Below are positions 5,510-11,104 of a stretch of 11,221 nt of DNA, in pieces. How positions within the stretch are numbered: position 1 is the stretch's first letter; every line of letters begins with the position of its first letter. This DNA is from Candidatus Brocadiia bacterium (GTDB taxonomy: Bacteria; Planctomycetota; MHYJ01; WSZJ01): the NCBI GenBank assembly GCA_013360825.1, contig JABWAY010000123.1, positions 1 through 11,221 on the forward strand, read 5' to 3'. A model generated the notes under the pieces. It ran no database searches. It was not told the DNA's origin and saw only the letters and a list, made by a program, of their open reading frames with translations. The position numbers and the translations under genes were made by a program.

Positions 5510-6171
5510 GACAGGGCTCCTTTCCGGAGGATGAGGGTCGGGTCGAGGGCCGGATGGCGGGCGAGCCATTCGCCGGACGCCACCGCTGCGCCAACGCTGA
5601 GCCAGAGCGACAGCGGGTAATTCGTCGCGTCAGGAACGTCCGCGGCGTAGAGCGCGGCGTAGAACAGCCGGAAGGTCACGGCCGAGAGCGCAATGGCCCA
5701 GCTGCGGGCCATCCAGCGGACGTGGGCGGGGAAATCGCGCCGGGGAAGCGCGGCGAGGCCGAGCGCCGTCGTCGCGATCCAGCCGATCCCGAGGACGAAA
5801 AACGCCCCCCGCCCCGCCGCCCCACCCTTCGCATGCGCCGCGAGAACCAGCCCGGTCGGGCCGGCGAGACCGAGGACGGATCCGACGTAGGCGCGGCCGA
5901 GCCAGCCGTGGACCCGGCGCGACCGCCGCAGCAAGCCGACGCTGAGGAGTGCCGGGCCGGCCACGAGGCAGACCAGGCTCCCGGCGACGTGGCCGTAGAA
6001 GCAGGCGCGCCAGAGCAGGTCCCGCGACAGCGCGCCTTTCTCCGCGAGGAACGAGAACGAGTTCCGGAAGGTGAAGTACGGGAGCGAGTTGACGAGGATC
6101 AGGGTCGACAGGGCGAGCGTCGCCAGGGCGGCGAGGCGGAGGGTCCAGGGGGATCGGAGGACGGCGTTCAT
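5506..6171 (-). CDS. DUF2306-type integral membrane protein
   Basis: A 221-residue membrane protein with about six hydrophobic segments (around 10-29, 60-80, 94-114, 122-142, 154-175, 186-204). Two regions match what I know of the DUF2306 family: 'FYGHVAGSLVCLVAGPALLSVGL' followed by 'RRVHGWLGRAYV' (58-96), and 'HVRWMARSWAIALSAVTFRL' (150-169). The conserved His residues H61, H88 and H150 sit near predicted helix ends and could bind a metal or haem, but the family's function is not established. The Met at 6171 directly precedes the first hydrophobic segment; the longer in-frame form from 6297 reads through the hairpin-rich spacer and is unlikely. No Shine-Dalgarno sequence is evident. Its last codons contain the ribosome-binding site of the next gene, and the stop overlaps that gene's ATG. 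Confidence 0.75.
   Translation of the reverse strand: MNAVLRSPWTLRLAALATLALSTLILVNSLPYFTFRNSFSFLAEKGALSRDLLWRACFYGHVAGSLVCLVAGPALLSVGLLRRSRRVHGWLGRAYVGSVLGLAGPTGLVLAAHAKGGAAGRGAFFVLGIGWIATTALGLAALPRRDFPAHVRWMARSWAIALSAVTFRLFYAALYAADVPDATNYPLSLWLSVGAAVASGEWLARHPALDPTLILRKGALS
5517..5523 (-). promoter_or_regulatory. Shine-Dalgarno site of the small exported protein
   Basis: AAAGGAG on the minus strand lies 7 nt before the ATG at 5509, inside the final codons of the upstream DUF2306-like gene. It is one of few strong Shine-Dalgarno sites in the window and decides the start of the 116-residue protein. Confidence 0.7.
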
Positions 6172-6187
6172 GGGGGTGTGGAACGCA

Positions 6188-6206
6188 AACCCGGGGCCAC
6201 CGGGTT
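6188..6206. repeat. Inverted repeat AACCCGG-N5-CCGGGTT
   Basis: A perfect 7-bp dyad with a 5-nt spacer, 17 nt upstream of the DUF2306-like start codon, in the spacer between that gene and tpiA. On the minus-strand transcript it would fold as a hairpin just before the start. It could equally be a regulator-binding site. It has no T-tract on either side. Confidence 0.5.
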
Positions 6207-6226
6207 CGCCCCGGAGCGCGGCCCCC

Positions 6227-6248
6227 GGCGTATCCCGGGGGATACGCC
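6227..6248. repeat. Inverted repeat GGCGTATCC-N4-GGATACGCC
   Basis: A perfect 9-bp dyad with a 4-nt spacer (CGGG), in the same divergent spacer. Its central GTATC/GATAC bases are AT-richer than the surroundings, so it is less likely to be a by-product of GC richness than most dyads here. It could be an operator shared by the divergent genes or a leader hairpin of the DUF2306-like mRNA. No T-tract flanks it, which argues against a simple terminator. Confidence 0.55.
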
Positions 6249-6296
6249 CCCCACCGCGCCCGATACCCTTCCACAGGGGCGCGCCGTCCATTCTCA

Positions 6297-6326
6297 TTGA
6301 CCCGCCCCTCCCCTGGCCCCTACACT
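6297..6326 (+). promoter_or_regulatory. Candidate sigma70-type promoter of the tpiA operon
   Basis: TTGACC (6297-6302; 5 of 6) and TACACT (6321-6326; 4 of 6) are separated by 18 nt, 28 nt before the tpiA start codon. Predicted transcription starts near 6333, giving a leader of about 20 nt that contains AGGA (6342-6345), 9 nt from the ATG. It is the best -35/-10 pair I see in front of the operon. Confidence 0.5.
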
Positions 6327-6333
6327 AAGGGGC
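6316..6333. repeat. Inverted repeat overlapping the tpiA -10 element
   Basis: GCCCCT (6316-6321) and AGGGGC (6328-6333) form a 6-bp dyad with a 6-nt spacer centred on the proposed -10 hexamer. A repressor bound here would block the promoter. Alternatively it is a chance dyad in GC-rich DNA. Confidence 0.3.
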
Positions 6334-6354
6334 TCCCCCATAGGACCTGAGTCG

Positions 6355-7104
6355 ATGCGCCGACCTCTGATCGCCGGCAACTGGAAACTGAACGGACTCC
6401 AGTCCGCCGCCGTGACGCTGGCGGCCGCGATCCGGGAGGGGGTGACCCGGGATTCCCGTACCGAAGTCCTCGTCTGTCCGCCCTTTACGGCAATCGGGGT
6501 GGTGTCGGCGGCGTTGAAAGACACAGGAATTGCGGTGGGCGGGCAGGATCTCCACTGGCAGGACTCGGGGGCGTTCACCGGGGAGGTGTCGGGGGCGATG
6601 CTCGCGGATCTGGGATGCCGCTACGTGATCGTGGGGCACTCGGAGCGCAGGCAGTTTTTCGGCGAGACGGACGAGTGGGTCGGAAAGAAGCTGCGTGCGG
6701 CACAGGCGGCGGGGCTGGAACCGATCGTCTGCGTCGGGGAGCGGCTGGAGGAACGCGAAGGGAACGTGACGGAGGCGGTCATCGGGCGCCAGCTGGACGG
6801 GGCGCTCGCCGGGCTGTCGAAGGAGCAGATGTCGAAACTGACGGTCGCCTACGAGCCGGTCTGGGCGATCGGGACGGGAAAGGTCGCCACGCCGTCGCAG
6901 GCCCAGGAGGTGCACGCGTTCATCCGCGCGCGGCTCGGGACCCTGTCGGACGGCGCGACGGCCCGCGAGGTCCGGATCCTGTACGGCGGGAGCGTGAACC
7001 CCGAGAACATCCGGGGACTGATGGAACAGACCGATGTGAACGGCGCCCTGGTCGGGGGCGCGAGCCTGAAAGCGGACAGTTTTCTCAAGATCGTGAGGTG
7101 TTGA
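6355..7104 (+). CDS. tpiA: Triose-phosphate isomerase
   Basis: A complete 249-residue TIM-barrel enzyme that interconverts dihydroxyacetone phosphate and glyceraldehyde 3-phosphate in cytosolic glycolysis and gluconeogenesis. All key motifs are present: GNWKLN (8-13) with the substrate-binding Asn9 and Lys11, the electrophilic His95 in VGHSERR (93-99), the catalytic base Glu167 in AYEPVWAIGTG (165-175), which also holds the hinge of the flexible loop, and the phosphate-gripping YGGSV (210-214) and GALVGGASL (230-238). Length is normal for the family. The ATG has AGGA 9 nt upstream and starts directly at the conserved N-terminus. It is the first gene of the seven-gene operon, with secG following after a single base. 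Confidence 0.97.
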   Translation: MRRPLIAGNWKLNGLQSAAVTLAAAIREGVTRDSRTEVLVCPPFTAIGVVSAALKDTGIAVGGQDLHWQDSGAFTGEVSGAMLADLGCRYVIVGHSERRQFFGETDEWVGKKLRAAQAAGLEPIVCVGERLEEREGNVTEAVIGRQLDGALAGLSKEQMSKLTVAYEPVWAIGTGKVATPSQAQEVHAFIRARLGTLSDGATAREVRILYGGSVNPENIRGLMEQTDVNGALVGGASLKADSFLKIVRC

Positions 7105-7105
7105 C

Positions 7106-7420
7106 ATGACCCTGCTGGTCACGCTGTTGACGGTCGTCTTCGTGCTGGCCTGCGTCTTCCTCGTCATGCTCGTCCTGATCCAGCCGCCCCACTCGGACGG
7201 CACGGGCGGTCTCGCGGGCGCCTTCATGGGCGGCGGCGGGGACTCGTTCCTCGGGACCCGGGCGATGAGCATGGCCGGGAAAGTCACGATCGTCCTCTCC
7301 GTCCTGATCGTGGCCCTCGCCATCACCATCAACAAGATCGGCCCCTCCAAGTCCTCCGGCTCGATCATGGAAGGCAAGGGGGATCCGAAACCGCCCGCGG
7401 AAGCTCCGGCGGACAAGTAA
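7106..7420 (+). CDS. secG: Preprotein translocase subunit SecG
   Basis: A 104-residue inner-membrane protein that assists SecYEG-mediated export. It has the family layout: a first TM helix (about 2-25), a Gly-rich cytoplasmic loop with GGLAGAFMGGGGDSFLGTRA (34-53), a second TM helix (about 58-76), and a polar Lys/Pro-rich tail (80-104). GAGGTG 5 nt before the ATG is a good ribosome-binding site, within the last codons of tpiA, and only one base separates the genes. The tpiA-secG pairing occurs in several bacterial lineages. Confidence 0.93.
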   Translation: MTLLVTLLTVVFVLACVFLVMLVLIQPPHSDGTGGLAGAFMGGGGDSFLGTRAMSMAGKVTIVLSVLIVALAITINKIGPSKSSGSIMEGKGDPKPPAEAPADK

Positions 7421-7426
7421 CCGGCG

Positions 7427-8305
7427 ATGCGGAGCATGACCGGCCACGGGCAGGCCCGTTCGCGAGACGCGGTCGACGCGATCGAGGTCGAGGTCCGGTC
7501 GGTCAACCACAGGTACCTCAAGGTGCACGCGCGGCTTCCCGAGATGCATGCGTTCCGGGAGGCGGACATCGAGGAGGTGGTGCGGGAGGGGGTCAAGCGC
7601 GGGGCGGTGGACGTCGATGTGCGCCTGACGAGCCGGCCGGATCCGAAGGAGAACCCGGTCGATCAGGATCTCCTGGCGCAGTACCACAGGAGCCTCAAGG
7701 CGGCGGGGAAGAAGCTCGGGATCGGCACCGAGGTCACCCTGGATGCCCTTCTCACCCTCCCCGGGGTCGTCCGCCGGGACGCGCAGCGCGGCGGGACGGA
7801 CCGGGTCTGGCCGAAAGTCGTGAAGACGGTCAAGTCGGCGCTCGCGGACCTGGACGCGGCGCGGAAACGCGAAGGGGACCGTCTGAAGAAGCCGCTTCGC
7901 GCCATTCTCAAGGCGATTGCGGGGCTGATGGACGAGGTGCGGGAGATTGCGCCGACGGTTCCGCCGGCGTACCGGGACCGGCTGAAGGAGCGGCTGGGGC
8001 GGCTGCTCGGGGCGGGCGAGCCGCCGATCGCGGCGGCGGACCTGGGGCGCGAACTGGCGGTGTTCGCGGACCGGTGCGACATCTCGGAGGAGATTGCGCG
8101 GCAGGAGTCGCACCTGGCGGAGTTCGAGAAGCTGATCGCGGGGGGCGAGGACGTCGGGCGGCGGATGGATTTCACCACCCAGGAGATGCTCCGCGAGGCG
8201 AACACGATGGGATCGAAGGCGAACGACGCGCGGCTGACGCAGCGCATCGTGTCGATGAAGGCGGAGATCGAAAAGCTCAAGGAGCAGATTCAGAACATCG
8301 AATGA
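7427..8305 (+). CDS. yicC: YicC family endoribonuclease
   Basis: A 292-residue YicC-type protein; family members are reported endoribonucleases in RNA turnover. Characteristic ends are present: the N-terminal MRSMTGHGQA (1-10) and EVRSVNHRYLKVH (22-34), and the C-terminal GRRMDFTTQEMLREANTMGS (244-263) followed by a charged helix ending at the C-terminus. Both blocks are standard for the YicC_N and C-terminal domains, and the length is typical. The gene starts 6 nt after secG without a clear Shine-Dalgarno sequence; Met4 is a possible alternative start, but the family N-terminus favours the first Met. Its stop overlaps the gmk start (ATGA), consistent with translational coupling. yicC next to gmk is a widespread arrangement. 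Confidence 0.95.
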   Translation: MRSMTGHGQARSRDAVDAIEVEVRSVNHRYLKVHARLPEMHAFREADIEEVVREGVKRGAVDVDVRLTSRPDPKENPVDQDLLAQYHRSLKAAGKKLGIGTEVTLDALLTLPGVVRRDAQRGGTDRVWPKVVKTVKSALADLDAARKREGDRLKKPLRAILKAIAGLMDEVREIAPTVPPAYRDRLKERLGRLLGAGEPPIAAADLGRELAVFADRCDISEEIARQESHLAEFEKLIAGGEDVGRRMDFTTQEMLREANTMGSKANDARLTQRIVSMKAEIEKLKEQIQNIE

Positions 8306-8868
8306 GCGTTCCGCGCACGAACGGGAAGCTGATCGTTATCTCCGGGCCGAGCGGGGTCGGGAAGACGACGATCTGCCGTGCCCTGCGCGGACGGGGACGG
8401 ATCGTGAGGAGCGTGTCGGCGACGACGCGGGTGCCGCGGCCGGGGGAAGTCGACGGGAAGGACTACTTCTTCCTGACCCGGGAGGCGTTCGAGGCGAAGC
8501 AGGCGGCGGGCGGGTTCCTGGAGTGGGCGGAGTACGCGGGGTTCCTGTACGGGACGCCGCGGGATTTTGTCGAGAAGGAGCTGGCGGCGGGGAACTGTCC
8601 GCTGCTGGAGATCGAGGTGCAGGGGGTGGAGCAGCTGCGGGGCCTGAAGTTCCCCGGGCTGTACATCTTCCTGGCGCCGCCGTCGGTGGAGGACCTGAGA
8701 AAGCGGCTGGAGGGGCGCGGGGCGATGGCGCCGGAGGTGATCGAGCGCAGGATCGCCGTGGCCCGGAAGGAGCTGGAGAGGAAGGATCTCTACGATCACG
8801 TGGTCGTGAACGACACCGTCGACCGCGCGCTCGCAGAGGTCCTGAAGATCCTGGACGCAGCACTCTAA
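8302..8868 (+). CDS. gmk: Guanylate kinase
   Basis: A 188-residue cytosolic kinase that phosphorylates GMP (and dGMP) to GDP with ATP. The P-loop is GPSGVGKTT (15-23). The GMP-binding region reads SVSATTRVPRPGEVDGKDYF (37-56), continued by FLEWAEYAGFLYGTP (72-86) and the Walker-B-like LLEIEVQG (101-108). The lid region lies around residues 135-160, with basic residues. It is slightly shorter than the usual 200-210 residues because the C-terminus is trimmed. The start is set by the ATGA overlap with yicC and the short run to the P-loop; the same frame is open further upstream but only as antisense-like sequence inside yicC. Its TAA stop is part of the rpoZ ribosome-binding site. Confidence 0.96.
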   Translation: MSVPRTNGKLIVISGPSGVGKTTICRALRGRGRIVRSVSATTRVPRPGEVDGKDYFFLTREAFEAKQAAGGFLEWAEYAGFLYGTPRDFVEKELAAGNCPLLEIEVQGVEQLRGLKFPGLYIFLAPPSVEDLRKRLEGRGAMAPEVIERRIAVARKELERKDLYDHVVVNDTVDRALAEVLKILDAAL

Positions 8869-8873
8869 GGAGG
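8867..8873 (+). promoter_or_regulatory. Strong Shine-Dalgarno site of rpoZ overlapping the gmk stop codon
   Basis: AAGGAGG, a near-complete match to the anti-SD sequence, lies 5 nt before the rpoZ ATG. Its first two bases are the last two bases of the gmk TAA stop. Ribosomes finishing gmk would end on this site, favouring coupled expression. Confidence 0.8.
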
Positions 8874-8878
8874 CCGGA

Positions 8879-9106
8879 ATGATCGAGCACAAGATGAAGA
8901 TCGAGGACGCCATCCGGAAGGCCGGGGGGCGCTTCAAGCTGACGACGCTGATTCAGAAGCGTCTGCAGGAGTTGAACAAGGGGGCTCCGTCGCTGGTGGA
9001 GATGCCCGGGCGGGCGATGATCGACGTGGTGCTGGAGGAGATCCTGCAGGACAAGATCCAGCTCGTGACGGACGAAGAGCTGAAGAATTCGCTGCTGCAG
9101 GGCTGA
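8879..9106 (+). CDS. rpoZ: RNA polymerase omega subunit
   Basis: A 75-residue protein with the omega-subunit core: MKIEDAIRKAGGRFKLTTLI (6-25) corresponds to the conserved 'ved...v.nRFeLv..a..Ra' helix. A second region, around residues 45-62 (AMIDVVLEEILQDKIQL), corresponds to the 'k.v..AL.EI..gki' helix. Omega binds and stabilises the beta-prime subunit during RNA polymerase assembly. The length and the position directly after gmk (as in many genomes) support this. The start is fixed by the strong Shine-Dalgarno site; Met6 is an alternative. A Leu replaces one of the usual core positions and similarity is moderate, so the assignment rests partly on context. Confidence 0.82.
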   Translation: MIEHKMKIEDAIRKAGGRFKLTTLIQKRLQELNKGAPSLVEMPGRAMIDVVLEEILQDKIQLVTDEELKNSLLQG

Positions 9107-9116
9107 CCCCGGCCCG

Positions 9117-9141
9117 GCCCCGCGGCGGGATGCCGCGGGGC
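9117..9141 (+). promoter_or_regulatory. Perfect 10-bp GC hairpin directly before the coaC ribosome-binding site
   Basis: GCCCCGCGGC (9117-9126) pairs perfectly with GCCGCGGGGC (9132-9141) around GGGAT. It occupies most of the 51-nt gap between rpoZ and coaC, the only sizeable gap in the operon. It has no U-tract, so a full terminator is unlikely. It ends 2 nt before the GAGGAGG-containing Shine-Dalgarno region (GGGAGGAGG, 9143-9151; 6 nt before the ATG). It could shield an mRNA 3' end after processing, slow polymerase, or modulate coaC translation. Confidence 0.6.
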
Positions 9142-9157
9142 GGGGAGGAGGCGGACG

Positions 9158-9733
9158 ATGACGGCGAAACGCGTGGTGGTGGGGGTGTGCGGCGGGATCG
9201 CGGCCTACAAGGTCTGCGACGTGGTGTCGCTGCTGTACCAGCGCGGATTCGACGTGACGGTGCTGATGACCGAGGCGGCGACGAAGTTCGTGACGCCGTT
9301 CACGTTCCAGACGCTGTCGCACGGGAAGGTGTACACGACGCTGTTCGACGAGTCGTCGTACGACCCGTCGCACATCTACCTGGCGGACAACGCGGACCTG
9401 CTGCTGGTGGCCCCGGCGACGGCCGATGTGATCGCGAAGATGGCGGTGGGGATCGCGGACGACCTGCTCACGACGTGCGTCCTGGCGCTGAAGGCGCCGC
9501 TGATGCTGGCGCCGTCGATGAACGACAACATGTGGAGCCACCCGACGGTGAAGGCGAACCTGGCGGCGATGGCGGCGCGGGGGGCGCTCTGCGTGGCGCC
9601 GGAGTCGGGGTACCTCGCCTGCGACCGGGTCGGGACGGGGAGACTCCCCGCGCCGGAGACGATCGTGGCGGCGGTGGAGGCATTCCTCGGACCCGGGCCG
9701 GGGCGGACGTTTCAGAAGGGCGCGAAGAGCTGA
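9158..9733 (+). CDS. coaC: Phosphopantothenoylcysteine decarboxylase (stand-alone CoaC)
   Basis: A 191-residue HFCD flavoprotein that decarboxylates 4'-phosphopantothenoylcysteine to 4'-phosphopantetheine in coenzyme A synthesis, using FMN. Visible are GVCGGIAAYK (9-18) at the nucleotide-binding start, the catalytic His72 in PSHIYLA (70-76), the FMN-binding APATADVIAKMAVGIADD (85-102), the PxMNxxMW signature as PSMNDNMW (119-126), and the lid Cys155 in GYLACDRVGTGR (151-162). In most bacteria this domain is the N-terminal half of a fused CoaBC; here it ends at a TGA whose last base is the first base of coaB. A strong purine-rich Shine-Dalgarno sequence lies 6 nt before the ATG. Confidence 0.95.
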   Translation: MTAKRVVVGVCGGIAAYKVCDVVSLLYQRGFDVTVLMTEAATKFVTPFTFQTLSHGKVYTTLFDESSYDPSHIYLADNADLLLVAPATADVIAKMAVGIADDLLTTCVLALKAPLMLAPSMNDNMWSHPTVKANLAAMAARGALCVAPESGYLACDRVGTGRLPAPETIVAAVEAFLGPGPGRTFQKGAKS

Positions 9734-10371
9734 TGCGGGTGCTGATCACGGGCGGCCCGACGCGGGAGTATCTGGACGACGTGCGGTGTCTCACGAACCC
9801 GTCGAGCGGGCGGATGGGGATGGAGCTGGCGCGGGCGGCGCGGGCGCGGAAACACGCCGTCACGCTGGTGACGGGGCCGACCGCCTTTCCGGACCCGGCG
9901 GGGGTCCGGGTGGTGCGCGTCACCTCGGCGCGCGAGATGGCCGCGGCGGTCGCGAAGGCGTACCCGCGCTGCGACGTGCTGATCGCCAGCGCGGCCGTCA
10001 GCGACTACCGTCCGCGGCTGCGGAAGGCGGGGAAGGTCAAGAAAGGGCCGGCGCGGGCGACCCTGGAGCTCGTCGCGAACCCCGACATTCTGGCCGCCTG
10101 CGGACGGAAGAAGGGGAGGCGCGTGCTGGTGGGGTTCGCGCTGGAGTCGCGGGACGGGCTGAAAAACGCCCGGAAGAAGCTCCTCGCCAAGAACCTCGAC
10201 CTCGTCGTCCTGAACGATCCCGGCTCATTCGCCGCGGAGCGGATCGGGGCGACGTTCGTGTTCGCCGAGGGGGCGGAGCGGCTTCCGAAGATGACCAAGG
10301 AGAAGCTCGCCGGCGTGATCTTCGAACTCCTCGACAGGCCTCACGGCGGGGAATGCGCGTGCGGGTGCTGA
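9733..10371 (+). CDS. coaB: Phosphopantothenate-cysteine ligase (stand-alone CoaB)
   Basis: A 212-residue enzyme that joins 4'-phosphopantothenate and cysteine using a nucleotide triphosphate, the step before CoaC. It has the CoaB Rossmann-like core: TGGPTREYLDDVRCLTNPSS (6-25) continuing GRMG, ASAAVSDYRP (85-94) followed by the substrate-binding Lys-rich KAGKVKK (98-104), LVANPDIL (113-120), VGFALES (133-139) and LDLVVLND (155-162). The TGATG junction with coaC places it in a different frame and implies termination-reinitiation coupling. It ends with a short Cys-rich tail (GECACGC, 206-212) that I do not recognise from the family. Confidence 0.93.
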   Translation: MRVLITGGPTREYLDDVRCLTNPSSGRMGMELARAARARKHAVTLVTGPTAFPDPAGVRVVRVTSAREMAAAVAKAYPRCDVLIASAAVSDYRPRLRKAGKVKKGPARATLELVANPDILAACGRKKGRRVLVGFALESRDGLKNARKKLLAKNLDLVVLNDPGSFAAERIGATFVFAEGAERLPKMTKEKLAGVIFELLDRPHGGECACGC

Positions 10372-10432
10372 TCCCGGCTCCTCCCCGGCAGACTCACCGC
10401 GGCGCACGGCCCGATTCCGGCGCAGCCCGCCC

Positions 10433-11080
10433 ATGACCGCCCTCCACGACCGCTTCTTCGCCGCCTTCGCCCGCGATCCTCAGCGCCTGCGCGTCGCCCG
10501 CAGCCCCGACCTCCCGCCGGACATGCTCTCCGACGAGCGTGTCGCGCCTCCGTGGGTCGTCTGGAAGCTCCTCCCGGGGCGCCATGCTCTCCAGGTCTAC
10601 CGGGACTGGGAGGAGCGCAACGGCTGGCGCCTCCCGGAGTCGTTCCGCGCCTTTCTCATGGCCCGCCAGACGCTCCGCCTCGACTGCGGGATCGCACGCC
10701 TGGTCGCCTCCCCCTCGCATGCCCCGTTCCTCGACCTCGAGGAACTCATGGAGTGGGACGTCCCCCTGATCCGCGCGAAAAAGCTCCTCCCGGTCGGCGA
10801 CGAGGCGATCGGCGAGGTCGGGCCGCTCTGCCTCGACCTCCGGGAACGCACCCCCGAGCCGCCCGTGGTCTACTGCGATGCCGCGGAGGACACCGTCTCC
10901 CCGCCGATCTGGAGCTCGCTTCCGAAGATGCTGGAGGGCCTCTCCTTTGCCATGGAGAACGACCTCCGGCTCTGGGAGGACGAGCGGCTCCTCGAGGCGT
11001 TCCTGGCGCTCGACCCGGCGGGGGCGGGGGGGCCGGGACGGGAGTACTGGAGCCGGGATGCGGAGGAGGACGGGGAGTAG
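10433..11080 (+). CDS. SUKH (SMI1/KNR4)-like protein
   Basis: A 215-residue soluble protein. The central part has the SUKH-type pattern: 'YRDWEERNGWRLPESFRAFLM' (56-76) resembles the family's opening 'E..LG..LP.dyr.FL' helix and turn. Later 'LLPVGDEAIGEVGPLCLDL' (118-136) and 'PVVYCDAAED' (144-153) resemble the strand-rich core, followed by helices with aromatic residues (IWSSLPKMLEGLSFAMEN). The N-terminal 50 residues and the Gly/Glu-rich C-terminus are outside that pattern. In bacteria, SUKH proteins are often immunity proteins to polymorphic toxins, but they also occur singly with other roles. No toxin is in this window. It lies 61 nt after coaB with no terminator between, so it may be co-transcribed. 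No Shine-Dalgarno sequence is evident; the family call is by eye. Confidence 0.6.
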   Translation: MTALHDRFFAAFARDPQRLRVARSPDLPPDMLSDERVAPPWVVWKLLPGRHALQVYRDWEERNGWRLPESFRAFLMARQTLRLDCGIARLVASPSHAPFLDLEELMEWDVPLIRAKKLLPVGDEAIGEVGPLCLDLRERTPEPPVVYCDAAEDTVSPPIWSSLPKMLEGLSFAMENDLRLWEDERLLEAFLALDPAGAGGPGREYWSRDAEEDGE

Positions 11081-11104
11081 GCCCCCGGAGATCGCCCCTC
11101 CGCT

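Noticed and set aside
6325..7596. Minus-strand open frame opposite tpiA and secG
   Set aside because: It mirrors two highly conserved plus-strand genes, and its composition is typical of an antisense reading of GC-rich coding DNA.
8336..9541. Minus-strand open frame opposite gmk, rpoZ and coaC
   Set aside because: It is antisense to three recognised enzymes or subunits; His/Arg/Pro-rich translation with no recognisable domain.
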